NCBI GenBank assembly: GCA_963677325.2
Contig: CAXXGM010000007.1
Location: forward strand, 496,001 to 560,000
Direction: 5' to 3'
DNA from: G963677325 sp963677325
GTDB lineage: Bacteria > Bacteroidota > Bacteroidia > Bacteroidales > Prolixibacteraceae
Length of the DNA: 64,000 nucleotides
A program made the translations under genes and the position numbers. Below are positions 33,988-42,951 of this stretch, in pieces (within the stretch, counting starts at the first letter, position 1; every line of letters begins with the position of its first letter). The notes beneath the pieces were generated by a model. The model saw only the letters and a list, made by a program, of their open reading frames with translations. It searched no databases and was not told the origin of the DNA.

Positions 33988-35406
33988 CTAAAGCCTAAAG
34001 CCTTCAGTCTGTAGTGGAAACTTAGCCATTTCATTTTCAAGTCTTTCACCTTGAAATTCTGTAACCGGCATCCGGATCCGCCATTCTTTCGGGAAGGCGC
34101 TGTTGTAACGGCTGCCGAGGTTTTTGGCCCAGCCGAGGGGAATTTTGCGATAGGAGAGGAGGTGCCAGCCTTTTTCGTGTGAGGATGGAAGGAGGTCATC
34201 GCGTTTCAAAAATTGAAGAGCCTCTTTGATGGTTAAGTCAAATTCGGGAAATGACTGACGGTTAAGAATGGGGGAGAGGGCGAGTTCGTGTGCAGGTATA
34301 AAATCATTTTGTTTGAGCTCCCCGATCTTAATCCCTGCATGGATGATCCGAAGGTTGTTTTTAATGTGGAGCAAGTCGGGTAAAAGGGATGAGGGAAATG
34401 CAAGCAGGGAATTTTCAAATCTTAATATTTCCAAATCCTCCCTGTTAATCAGATTTTTGACCAATGCTTTCTCTGGTTTTGAAGCGAGGAGCTGATTGTC
34501 TTTGTTTCTTTTTTCCGTTCGTGTTGCGTTTTCACCTTTTTTCCTGAGCACCGTGATGAAAAATCCTTCACCGTCGACGTTATGGGGATAGAAACGGTAG
34601 CAGGGGAATCCACCGGCATCCGTCACAGTAATACCCCAGCGATCGTCTAAATTTAAAGGCACCGGTTCAACCGAAGCAAATTCCTTCAGCCATTTGATGT
34701 TTTCCTCATTTTCTCCCGGGTTAAATGTACAGGTGCTGTAAATCAGGATGCCGCCATCTTTCAGTGAGGGCCAGGCATCGGCCAATATTCTTTGTTGGCG
34801 TTGTGAACAGAGCTGTGTATTTGAATCCGACCATTCTGCCACTGCTCTTTCGTCCCGTCTGAATAATCCCTCACCTGAGCAGGGAGCATCCACCAGGAGG
34901 ACATCAAAGAAACCTTCCAATCTTGCAAAGTCCCTTGGATCATTATTGGTTACAATCACATTGGAATTACCCCATTTCTTCAGGTTTTCGGAAAGTATCT
35001 GTGCTCGCGACCGTATAACCTCATTGCTGATCAAAAGACTCTCCGGAGAGAGGAGGGAGACGAGATGGGTGGATTTACCTCCGGGAGAAGCACATAAATC
35101 AAGAGCAACCAGAGGAGAATCAGGCAACTCCTGTTTAATCGCTTGCTCAAGAAACATCGAACTTGCCTCCTGAACGTAATATACTCCTGAATGTAAAAAA
35201 GGATCAATGGTGAATAAAGGCCTTTGGTTTAAAAAATATCCTGTCGAACAGTACTTTATTGGTTCAAGAGTTGGCTTTTCATGATATTTGGAAGGATTTA
35301 TCCGTATTGATGTTTTTGTCTCCTGATTATAGGATTGCAGAAATTGATCAACTTCGCTTCCTAAAATCCGACTCATTCTTTGAACAAATTGATCAGGTAA
35401 ATTCAT
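33988..35406 (-). CDS. rsmF: rRNA (cytosine-C5)-methyltransferase, RsmF/NOL1-Sun type
   Basis: A 472-residue SAM-dependent enzyme that methylates cytosine C5 in rRNA. SAM motif I is DLCASPGGKSTHLVSLL (near residue 105), motif IV VDAPCSGEGLFRRD with the first active-site Cys, and motif VI YSTCTFNPGENEE with the catalytic TC. The C-terminal 180 residues match the RsmF/YebU RNA-binding extension (EALQFLKRDDLLPSSHEKGWHLLSYRKIPLGWAKNLGSRYNSAFPKEWRIR). The length is normal. The symbol is by similarity to RsmF; the exact rRNA target is inferred. Confidence 0.85.
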   Translation of the reverse strand: MNLPDQFVQRMSRILGSEVDQFLQSYNQETKTSIRINPSKYHEKPTLEPIKYCSTGYFLNQRPLFTIDPFLHSGVYYVQEASSMFLEQAIKQELPDSPLVALDLCASPGGKSTHLVSLLSPESLLISNEVIRSRAQILSENLKKWGNSNVIVTNNDPRDFARLEGFFDVLLVDAPCSGEGLFRRDERAVAEWSDSNTQLCSQRQQRILADAWPSLKDGGILIYSTCTFNPGENEENIKWLKEFASVEPVPLNLDDRWGITVTDAGGFPCYRFYPHNVDGEGFFITVLRKKGENATRTEKRNKDNQLLASKPEKALVKNLINREDLEILRFENSLLAFPSSLLPDLLHIKNNLRIIHAGIKIGELKQNDFIPAHELALSPILNRQSFPEFDLTIKEALQFLKRDDLLPSSHEKGWHLLSYRKIPLGWAKNLGSRYNSAFPKEWRIRMPVTEFQGERLENEMAKFPLQTEGFRL

Positions 35407-35725
35407 TGTAAAATAGTATTCGTGTTCATCAGGTAGACTTTAATTCAACGTCCTGCCGCATGGATTCATGAGAGTCACAATCTTCAAAGAAATTCATGTA
35501 TTTTAATATTTTCGCGGTTCTTTGAAGGCTTTCGATGTTATATCAGCTAATAATCAGAATATTATGTCGTCTGACATAGCTTTTCCAAATATAGTCATTA
35601 GGCGTAATTCTGCCATAACGATAGAAAAATAGTTTTTGGAGTAAAAACATAAAGCATTTTTCAATAGTTTTACATTGTGTTTATAGTAGAAGTAAAATTT
35701 TTATAACTGACTTAAACTTTAAATC
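35407..35725. other. Spacer without recognised features
   Basis: AT-rich divergent spacer between the RsmF gene and the GH16-like gene. It must hold two promoters; TACATTGTG at about 35671 is an imperfect match to the -7 consensus for the plus-strand gene. Nothing else is seen. Confidence 0.4.
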
Positions 35726-37150
35726 ATGTCAACATTATTCCGGTTAAAATACATCTTAGGATTAATTCCTTCTGCAAAAAAAATCGATGCTGAATGGAAA
35801 GACCTTTTAGAAATCCGTGATGAATTAAATGCGTTGGAAAATTCGAAGGACATTCAAAGGTGCAATGAATTAAGTCTTTTAATAAAATCCTATGATTTTC
35901 AAATTCAGAAGAAGGAAATCCAGAATCAAAATTATAAAGACAGTGCTGAAAATCAACTTGTCACAGAATATGATCAACTTGAAAAGTCCAAATCTATCAG
36001 GGGATATTTCAAACTTTTAAAATCTCCCCAATTACCGGGATTCCAAAAAATGGAAGACAGTCCGGAATTGAGCCGGTATCATCAATTGAAAAAGAAAGTG
36101 GAATCTCATGAATTACAGCGCAACAAGAAAGATCCCGATTATAAAGAATATTTAAAACTTTCAAAAAACAGAGAAATTCTGTTTTTTGAAAAATTCCGGA
36201 ACTCATGGTCCTATAGAAATTTCATCAGTACAAAAAAATCCTACGAGCTTGAACGTCTTGAAGAGCTAAAGAAAATAACTACGGATCCGGAATTTTTAAA
36301 AAGGGTGGACTGGCTGAAAAATAAAAACCGCTATAAAACGACCGAGTTATATAAGCAGGAAGCTGAATTAAAAGCTCTGGAAGGGAGCAGTACGATGAAA
36401 AGGTACCGTCAGCTGAAAGTGTCGCCGAAACTTGATTTTTTTAAAGAATGGACCGTTGTATTTGAGGATAACTTTGGTAAAAACGTTTTTGATAACTCGC
36501 AGTGGCAGGCTGAAAATTATTTGGGATACAAATTGAGCGGGCAAAGTTTTTCACAGGCCGACGAAGCACAATGTTTCAATGGAGAGAAAAATATTTTTGT
36601 TAACGGCAACACTCTTTCTATCCTGACCAAAAGAGAACGCCTGCAAGGGCAGGTCTGGAATGCCGGGGCAGGATTGATCCCGAAAGAATTTAATTACAGT
36701 TCCGGGATTATAAACTCGGCTGAGAGTTTCAGATTCAAAGAAGGAGTCGTGGAAGCCAAAGTTAAGTTTATTGCTGATGTATCCCTGACAAATGCCTTTT
36801 CATTGACCGGTTCCAAACCAATGCCTCAGATCGATGTATTCAGGAGCGGGAACAAATGTGTTGGTCTGGGTTATACAGAATCCAATGGAGGGAGTCTATC
36901 CAAAAGATACAAGCAGGTTTATGGTTTGAATTTTGATAAATATCATATTTTCCGGCTTGAGAAAAAGGACCATACTCTTATTTGGAAAATCAACGGGGTG
37001 CAGGTTCACAGCGATTATTACGGAGGAGCAGACGAGGATTTGTTTTTGAATTTTGTATCAAGTCTTCATGAACCGGTAAATAGTCATTTGATCCCTCACC
37101 ACTTTGAGATCGATTGGGTAAAATGCTATTTCCAAAATCAACAAAATTGA
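35726..37150 (+). CDS. GH16-like protein with charged N-terminal repeats, catalytic residues substituted
   Basis: A 474-residue protein without a signal peptide. Residues 20-235 are rich in Lys/Glu/Leu and made of loose 20-25-residue repeats of the form LxxSxxLxxYxxLKK (for example SIRGYFKLLKSPQLPGFQKM, PELSRYHQLKKKVESHEL). From about 240 a concanavalin-like GH16 domain follows: WTVVFEDNFGKNVFDNSQWQ, the YSSGIINSAESFRFKEGVVEAKVKF strand pair and the C-terminal HHFEIDWVKCY. The GH16 catalytic motif ExDxxE reads Q368-I-D-V-F-R373, so both glutamates are lost. A binding or structural role seems more likely than hydrolysis. The fold call is fairly safe, the role unknown. Confidence 0.7.
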   Translation: MSTLFRLKYILGLIPSAKKIDAEWKDLLEIRDELNALENSKDIQRCNELSLLIKSYDFQIQKKEIQNQNYKDSAENQLVTEYDQLEKSKSIRGYFKLLKSPQLPGFQKMEDSPELSRYHQLKKKVESHELQRNKKDPDYKEYLKLSKNREILFFEKFRNSWSYRNFISTKKSYELERLEELKKITTDPEFLKRVDWLKNKNRYKTTELYKQEAELKALEGSSTMKRYRQLKVSPKLDFFKEWTVVFEDNFGKNVFDNSQWQAENYLGYKLSGQSFSQADEAQCFNGEKNIFVNGNTLSILTKRERLQGQVWNAGAGLIPKEFNYSSGIINSAESFRFKEGVVEAKVKFIADVSLTNAFSLTGSKPMPQIDVFRSGNKCVGLGYTESNGGSLSKRYKQVYGLNFDKYHIFRLEKKDHTLIWKINGVQVHSDYYGGADEDLFLNFVSSLHEPVNSHLIPHHFEIDWVKCYFQNQQN

Positions 37151-37402
37151 TTTGGTGAAGCGGCGATGGGTCCTGGATTTTCAGATGAACTGATTTGTTG
37201 ATAATAACTCATAATTCGTAATTTAATGCCGTTTAGTGAATTAAGGTGATCATGAATTGTTGAACCTTTTCAGGGTTCAGGGTTTCTGCTTTAATTACCA
37301 CCGGATTTCATCCGGGGCTATTTAAGTTAAACCACTTTGTGGTTGCTGTTTGGTATCATTTTGCCTTAACTAAGCGACATTGACTTATAAAATTTAATTA
37401 AA
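37151..37402. repeat. Interspersed repeat upstream of SGNH genes
   Basis: GTTGAACCTTTTCAGGGTTC and CACCGGATTTCATCCGGGGC form the widespread Bacteroidota intergenic repeat also seen near 285-380. Promoter elements for the next gene must lie after 37340. Confidence 0.55.
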
Positions 37403-38095
37403 ATGACCAGACAATTATTTCTTATCACTTTATTATCTGCCTTTCTTGTTACTTCCTGCAGTGTTACAAAAAAATACGTCCAGGAAGCCTCGAAATGGGA
37501 GAAGAATATACTAAAATTTGAAGAACTTGATAAAAATGAACATTATCCAAAGGATGCCATCATCTTTACGGGTAGCTCAAGCATCACAATATGGTCAACG
37601 ATAAAAGAGGATATGGCTCCTTATCCGGTAATACATCGCGGATTCGGAGGTTCAAAATTTTCTGATCTTGCCTGCTATATAGACCGGATAGTCTATCCGC
37701 ATTCGTTCAGGGCCCTGGTAATTTACGCGGGTAATGATATAACTGGCGGTAAAGCTGATAAAACTCCGGAAGAATTAGCTCATCTATTTAAATACATTGT
37801 CAAGGAAGTCAGGAAAAAGAATCCGGACCAGCCTATTTTTGTGATTGAAATTTCCCCAACCAAGAGCCGGTGGGCCGCATGGCCAAAAATCAAAGAGGCG
37901 AACAGCTTATTGGCTAAGAGCTGTGAAAAACTTCACAAGGTCTATTTTATACCTACTTCTTCCTATTATCTGAACGAAAAGGGTGAACCAAAGACGGAGC
38001 TCTTCCGTCCTGATATGCTGCATCAGAACCGGGAAGGATATATCGTCTGGACCAAAATAATTAAGGCAAAACTGGATGAGGTTTTGAAAAAATAA
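37403..38095 (+). CDS. SGNH/GDSL-type hydrolase lipoprotein, copy 1
   Basis: A 230-residue lipoprotein (lipobox LVTSC, Cys19) with an SGNH esterase/lipase fold. Block I is FTGSSSITIWS with Ser59 as nucleophile, block II RGFGGSKFSD, block III YAGNDI with Asn111, and block V DMLHQN with Asp204 and His207, so all four catalytic blocks are intact. Such proteins remove acyl groups from polysaccharides or lipids at the cell surface. The next gene is its tandem paralog, 75 bp away on the same strand. Confidence 0.85.
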   Translation: MTRQLFLITLLSAFLVTSCSVTKKYVQEASKWEKNILKFEELDKNEHYPKDAIIFTGSSSITIWSTIKEDMAPYPVIHRGFGGSKFSDLACYIDRIVYPHSFRALVIYAGNDITGGKADKTPEELAHLFKYIVKEVRKKNPDQPIFVIEISPTKSRWAAWPKIKEANSLLAKSCEKLHKVYFIPTSSYYLNEKGEPKTELFRPDMLHQNREGYIVWTKIIKAKLDEVLKK

Positions 38096-38170
38096 AGCCT
38101 TATAATCCAATAGTCCCAGAATCGCTATTGGCTTATTTTTCGAATAATACTTTGAATTACATCATTCTCA

Positions 38171-38887
38171 ATGAAACGACTCATCAATCCACAGGCATTT
38201 CCAATAGCCCTGTTACTTGCCATCCTTCTTTCTTCCTGTTGTACCTCAAACAGTATTACGAAAAAATATTCACCGGAAGCAAAAAAATGGGAGAAGGATA
38301 TTTTAAAATTTGAAGCACTCGACAAAACTGAAAAGTATCCTGAAGATGCGGTCATCTTTGCAGGCAGTTCAAGCATCCGGTTATGGTCGACGATCAAGGA
38401 AGATATGGCTCCTTACAAGGTTATCCCACGAGGATTTGGCGGTTCGAAATATTCAGATCTTGCCTGCTATGTGGATCGAATCGTCAACCCGCATCAATTC
38501 AAGGCATTGGTAATTTACGAAGGCAATGATATTATCGGTACCCCTTATGATAAAACCGCTGAGGAAATGTCCGATCTGTTAAAATACATCGTAAAAAAAG
38601 TGCGGAAGAAAAATCTGGATAAACCAATCTTTGTCATTGAGATTACCCCCAATAAGAAGTTATGGGAAGCATTGCCTAAAATCAAGGAAGCCAATGCTGC
38701 TTTGGAAAAGACCTGTCGAAAGCTTCATAATGTTCATTTTATAGCCACCTCCTCCCACTATCTGACACAAGATGGTGAGTCAAGAACCGAACTCTTCCGG
38801 TCTGATATGCTGCATCAAAATAGGGAAGGATACATCATCTGGACCAAAATAATCAAAACAAAACTCAATGAGGTGCTGATGAAATGA
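38171..38887 (+). CDS. SGNH/GDSL-type hydrolase lipoprotein, copy 2
   Basis: A 238-residue lipoprotein (LLSSCC lipobox) that aligns over its length with copy 1: AGSSSIRLWSTIKEDMAPY, RGFGGSKYSDLACYVDRI, YEGNDI and DMLHQNREGYIIWTKII. All catalytic blocks are kept. The strongest changes lie in the signal region and in the segment after GNDI (IGTPYDKTAEEMSD), which borders the active site. The pair arose by tandem duplication and the copies may differ in substrate. Confidence 0.85.
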   Translation: MKRLINPQAFPIALLLAILLSSCCTSNSITKKYSPEAKKWEKDILKFEALDKTEKYPEDAVIFAGSSSIRLWSTIKEDMAPYKVIPRGFGGSKYSDLACYVDRIVNPHQFKALVIYEGNDIIGTPYDKTAEEMSDLLKYIVKKVRKKNLDKPIFVIEITPNKKLWEALPKIKEANAALEKTCRKLHNVHFIATSSHYLTQDGESRTELFRSDMLHQNREGYIIWTKIIKTKLNEVLMK

Positions 38888-38901
38888 TCTGGTGATTTAT
38901 G

Positions 38902-38969
38902 CAGGAGAGGCTGTCCCAAATAACGGATTTGATATAAATCCCTCAGTTTTTTCAGGACATCCTCCCCTG
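38902..38969. terminator. Inverted repeat between convergent genes
   Basis: CAGGAGAGGCTGTCC (38902-38916) pairs with GGACATCCTCCCCTG (38955-38969) at 13 of 15 positions. It sits between convergent stops and could act as a two-way terminator, although the loop is long. Confidence 0.4.
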
Positions 38970-38977
38970 TGTATAAT

Positions 38978-41125
38978 TTAATTTTTGGGTAGCAGTTTAT
39001 CTTTAAGTTCCGGATAGTACCTGGCGATTTGTGAACCTTTGGTCAAGTCCCAGACAGAGGTGTTCAATTCGCGCAGGGCCAAAATAGCCGTAATCCAGCC
39101 TTGTGTCCAGCCTGTTTCAATAGCCCAGGCGCCCCAGCCATGATCTGCGTTGGATCCCCAGTGTTCAAATCTCTTGTAATCGAAAGCCCTCATCCATCCA
39201 CCGTCCAGTTCAGGATGCCCTTTTGAAGCCACCTGTATCCGGCAAAGGAATTCAGCCAGTTTGTCAACGGCCTTTTGTATTTTAGGGTCTTTCGTGGCAT
39301 AAGCGGCTTCGTGCAATCCAAGGAAAGCAAAATTGGTGGTATAAAGAAGGTCGCTTACGGAATCGCCGTTTCGTGCAATCAGAGAAGCTTCTGTCGTTCC
39401 ATATGCCTCATTGGATTGAGGGGGTGGGTATTTCCCCATCTTCAGTGAGCCGAGTTCTTCCCTGATCGCGCCGCACACATCCTGGAGCTTGAGTAGATCA
39501 TTGACGACGGTCATAAGCATCTTCCTGTTTTCGGGAGTATCGTTTGTTCTGACGAGCCATGCCAGAGGAAGGATCATCCGCGCTTTTTCCTGGGCGAGTC
39601 CGTTGGTCCAGCGCCAGCCGTTGGGGTAGAGGTCCATCATCGTGTGAATTCCTTTTTTGGCCCGGTCAAGAAAGAGGGTGTCGCCGGTTTTATCGTAAGC
39701 CCATAAGTAGCAGGCCCAAAGATAGCATTCAAAATGTGGAGCAGGGTTTATTATTTCACTGTTAAAATAATATCTCCAGCCATTCTTTTCAAGACCAGGT
39801 AAGTCAATCCTATTCCCTCTAAATCCATTTTTCCCGGTAGTCCTTAGAAGGGCGAGCAATGATTTCATCATGGTTTCGTCCCAACGATCGGTACCGGTCA
39901 GGGCCGCGGCAGTCCATGCAGCCAGTAAAAAGCGCGCGTTGTCGTCGCCATAATTTACCTTGTACCAGATATTATTGCTAATACCCCATGGGATGAGACC
40001 ATAAGCCGCGTGGGCCGGATTGGCGTATTCATTTTTTAGTGCAATAGATTTCAATAAGTAATAATCCAGTAATTTTTGTGAGGTGGCCAAATATTCCTTA
40101 TCCTTCAAAACACGTCCAGCGGAAGCAAAAGCCATGGATGTTTCACTGACACAGTCTCCCCGCTCCATAATCCCGATGGGTTGGCTTCCTTTTTCATCAA
40201 TTTTGGAAAAAATACATTCAAATACACCATTGGATCCATCTCCTGAGGGAATATCCTGATTCCACTGCAGGCGCTGTATTCCTGAATCAACAAGCCGGTG
40301 AAGGGTATCTGAATAATTGCCCGGAATTAACATCCTGGCGTTTTTATACCATTCGATTCCCCTGGAGAGACTTTTTCTCTGGAAATCTCCAGGTAATTTT
40401 TCCTTTTGAGAATAAGAGGTGCCCAGAACTTGATTCCATTCCAATTCCCGGATTTTCACCTCGGGCAGAACATATTTCAGTATCCGTGTCCATACTGCCC
40501 CCCACTCCTTTACCGGGGCATATCTTCCCGATACAAAACGGCTAAAATTCGTTGTGGAGACCAATACTGGATAGTCATGGAGCTCAAATAAAAGGGGCTC
40601 CCGTTTTTTAGGTAATCCATATATGGCTGAATCAAAACCGGCCACTTTTGCAGCCACAATGTGCTCCTTTTCTCCAAGGGGAGTCATACTGATATAATGC
40701 AGTCCATTAACACCCAAAATGGCCAGGCTATCCGGAACTCCACGGAAAAATCCGGAGCTGACCACTGCCCGCTCCAAATTGGCTTTCTCAATTCCTCCCA
40801 TTTTAATTCCAGGGACATTTGATGGAAATTCCACGTATGCCCTTAATCTTTTTTTCCGGAGGTGTTCCCAAAAAACGTTATCCAACTTAACCTGACTGTC
40901 AGGATAGGTATCTGCAAGGATCAAAATACCCTCGCCCCTTTTGGCGCTTTCAACCGCTTCAGCTGCGTTGTCGTGCAATACGGCGGTAATGTTTTTTTGT
41001 CTCTGTACGATTTTGACCAGATCATTATCTTTGTTGCCGACTATATGTATCGTTTTTATCGGGCCAGTAAATCCCGATAAAATCAAGATTAAAAATGCAC
41101 AATATTTTATTAAATTTTTTTTCAT
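38978..41125 (-). CDS. Secreted six-hairpin glycosidase-like protein
   Basis: A 715-residue protein with an export signal (IKYCAFLILILSGFTGPIK). Residues 30-240 look like a Rossmann-type domain similar to class I glutamine-amidotransferase-like parts in glycosidases (AKRGEGILILADTYPDSQ, FELHDYPVLVSTTNFSRF). From about 270 the sequence is helical with recurring aromatic and Asp/Glu-rich motifs (GDCVSETSMAFASAGRVL, NYGDDNARFLLAAWTAAALTG, FECYLWACYLWAYDKTGD, TTNFAFLGLHEAAYAT), as in (alpha/alpha)6 barrel glycosidases. The exact CAZy family is not recognised. It is likely a polysaccharide-active enzyme near the two SGNH esterases. Confidence 0.6.
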   Translation of the reverse strand: MKKNLIKYCAFLILILSGFTGPIKTIHIVGNKDNDLVKIVQRQKNITAVLHDNAAEAVESAKRGEGILILADTYPDSQVKLDNVFWEHLRKKRLRAYVEFPSNVPGIKMGGIEKANLERAVVSSGFFRGVPDSLAILGVNGLHYISMTPLGEKEHIVAAKVAGFDSAIYGLPKKREPLLFELHDYPVLVSTTNFSRFVSGRYAPVKEWGAVWTRILKYVLPEVKIRELEWNQVLGTSYSQKEKLPGDFQRKSLSRGIEWYKNARMLIPGNYSDTLHRLVDSGIQRLQWNQDIPSGDGSNGVFECIFSKIDEKGSQPIGIMERGDCVSETSMAFASAGRVLKDKEYLATSQKLLDYYLLKSIALKNEYANPAHAAYGLIPWGISNNIWYKVNYGDDNARFLLAAWTAAALTGTDRWDETMMKSLLALLRTTGKNGFRGNRIDLPGLEKNGWRYYFNSEIINPAPHFECYLWACYLWAYDKTGDTLFLDRAKKGIHTMMDLYPNGWRWTNGLAQEKARMILPLAWLVRTNDTPENRKMLMTVVNDLLKLQDVCGAIREELGSLKMGKYPPPQSNEAYGTTEASLIARNGDSVSDLLYTTNFAFLGLHEAAYATKDPKIQKAVDKLAEFLCRIQVASKGHPELDGGWMRAFDYKRFEHWGSNADHGWGAWAIETGWTQGWITAILALRELNTSVWDLTKGSQIARYYPELKDKLLPKN

Positions 41126-41310
41126 CTAATTGTTTCAGAAAAACTTTTAGCTGAATTTAGCTAAAATGATTAAATAAATTGAATTAAATTAAATTGTAGG
41201 GCAATATTAATGATTAAATTTAATTATTAAAAAAGTAATACAAAATAGTTTAGTAACTAAACAAAATTGAATAATAGATTTGAATAATGTAATTGGGTTG
41301 ATTTGTCAAT

Positions 41311-41489
41311 AATATAATGTCGTATTTTGATACTGAAGGGGTTTAGACTTTAGACTTTAGACTTTAGACTTTAGACTGAAGGCTTTAGGCTGAAGGATCA
41401 TAATATTCCCCTTTTACAAATTTTCTTTAGCCTAAATACCTATAGCCTATAAGCCTAAAGCAACATTATTTTATTCCAATTACTTATAA
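41311..41489. mobile_element. MITE family 1, copy A
   Basis: The left end AATATAATGTCGTAT (41311-41325) and right end CAACATTATTTTATTCC (41461-41477) are imperfect inverted copies. The interior carries a TTTAGAC tandem (41343-41375), GGCTGAAGGATCATAAT and the complementary CTTTAGCCTAAA. The same layout is seen at 50981-51115 and 51483-51638. No coding capacity, so non-autonomous. Confidence 0.6.
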
Positions 41490-41607
41490 TGCCTTTTGGG
41501 TTATCTTTATTTCTCACCGCTTACGATCTGCTTTGCCAGAACCGTTAAGGATATTTAATCTAAACTAAACAAAAGAAAACCGCTGGCAGTCGTGAAATGT
41601 TAAATTT

Positions 41608-41766
41608 ATGAGTATCCGGAATGTTGCCCAACCGTTTAGTGACCTTGTTATTAATAGTCATTAATAGTCATTGTGCAGTGAAAAACAATTAATGACAATC
41701 AAATGACCATAAATGACAATATTTGACAGAGAGAAATCTCAATTAGGAAAGTAAACGGATATTCAT
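41608..41766 (-). mobile_element. MITE family 2, copy A (reverse)
   Basis: Ends ATGAGTATCCGG (41608-) and CGGATATTCAT (-41766) are inverted copies, and TAAATTT stands on both sides (41601-41607 and 41769-41775) as a possible 7-bp target duplication. The reverse complement matches 51116-51293 closely, including GAGATTTCTCT and a GTCATTAATTGTTTTT block. It contains short ATGACCATAA-type repeats. Confidence 0.65.
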
Positions 41767-41820
41767 TTTAAATTTTTACTACTTATATCATAATAATCCC
41801 TATCTCATGTCTCCTGATTT

Positions 41821-42867
41821 CTATTGCAGCGTATAATGATTATCCAATCTTTCGATAATCTGATATTGGAAATAACCATTATAAGAAGCCTGGGGCGGAT
41901 TTTGCTGCTCAATGATTAAAAATCCCTTTAAATCTCCGTTGTCATTGATTATCTGCTGAGCTGCATAGGGATGCATGTTTCCGGTATAATTGGGGAAATT
42001 ATAATTGGGAGAGACACAAAGATTGGCACACCACTGGTTTATAATCATCGAACGGTTATGATTGCTTCCAACATGATAAACTATTCCTTTTCTTTCAGTC
42101 TGATCATTTGGATTGTCACAGGGAGCGGCCGTAGGCTGACGGTAAAATAACAAGGTATCCTGTGCCATTTCCAGAGAAAAATTCGCCAGGTTCCAGTCCG
42201 AATTAACCCAGACAGAATTTGTTCTTCCACCCGCTGCATAACTGGCAATTACACTCTTTCCATGATAATATATCCTGGGCACCTCCGTGATTTTTTTATA
42301 CACAGACCAGTTGCTGTTACTGCCATAACCCACCCCATGCGTGATGCCGTATGTCGATGATAGAAAATCCAGTTTTGCCAAACCTGCATTGACAACCGCA
42401 TAGACTTTCCATATTTCTGTTTTTCCATCCGGCCATGTCATTGTAACCGTACTATTGGTGCTGTCATAAACATAAGTGCCTGTTTTCACGGTTGGGATTC
42501 CCCATCCCGTGGGAGTATAGATATTAACATCACCTGTTATTCCATCCACTGTACAGGTATGATTGCAAATGGGTAAAAGGGTTTTTCCTTTCATCAAATC
42601 TGAAGACCAGCTGCAGAAACTCTCTGTAAAGGTGCCTTTCGGTCCGTCAAACGTAATGGTGGCCAAACGGCTCCAAACAATAGGATCAGCAGTTGTATTG
42701 GTCATATGCCCGTATACTACCGTATAGTATGATTTACCGCCGGGAATTTGCTGACCTGGATTGTTAACCGGATCTGGTTCTGGCTCCTTAGGATTGGTTT
42801 CTGGTTCCTTTTTGGAACAGGAAATTAATAAAGAGACGACTAGTATATACCAGATTTTACTTTTCAT
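41821..42867 (-). CDS. Hypothetical lipoprotein, 348 aa
   Basis: A surface or periplasmic lipoprotein: VVSLLISCSKKEP carries the lipobox (Cys17), followed by a Pro/Glu-rich tether (ETNPKEPEPDPVNNPGQQ). The mature part is rich in Tyr, Trp and Asn and probably all-beta (YYTVVYGHMTNTT, TVTMTWPDGKTEIWKVY, NLANFSLEMAQDTLLFY), with several Cys (SFCSW, ICNHTCTVDG, NQWCANLCVS) that could form disulfides. No family recognised. It is transcribed alone, 85 bp behind the export operon's last stop on the same strand. Confidence 0.65.
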   Translation of the reverse strand: MKSKIWYILVVSLLISCSKKEPETNPKEPEPDPVNNPGQQIPGGKSYYTVVYGHMTNTTADPIVWSRLATITFDGPKGTFTESFCSWSSDLMKGKTLLPICNHTCTVDGITGDVNIYTPTGWGIPTVKTGTYVYDSTNSTVTMTWPDGKTEIWKVYAVVNAGLAKLDFLSSTYGITHGVGYGSNSNWSVYKKITEVPRIYYHGKSVIASYAAGGRTNSVWVNSDWNLANFSLEMAQDTLLFYRQPTAAPCDNPNDQTERKGIVYHVGSNHNRSMIINQWCANLCVSPNYNFPNYTGNMHPYAAQQIINDNGDLKGFLIIEQQNPPQASYNGYFQYQIIERLDNHYTLQ

Positions 42868-42951
42868 AAAACAGAGTCAAATGAATTTTCATGCAAAGAT
42901 TAAATACCTGAGGTTTAAAAAACGTAATTCCGGTTTTTAAACCTCAGATTT

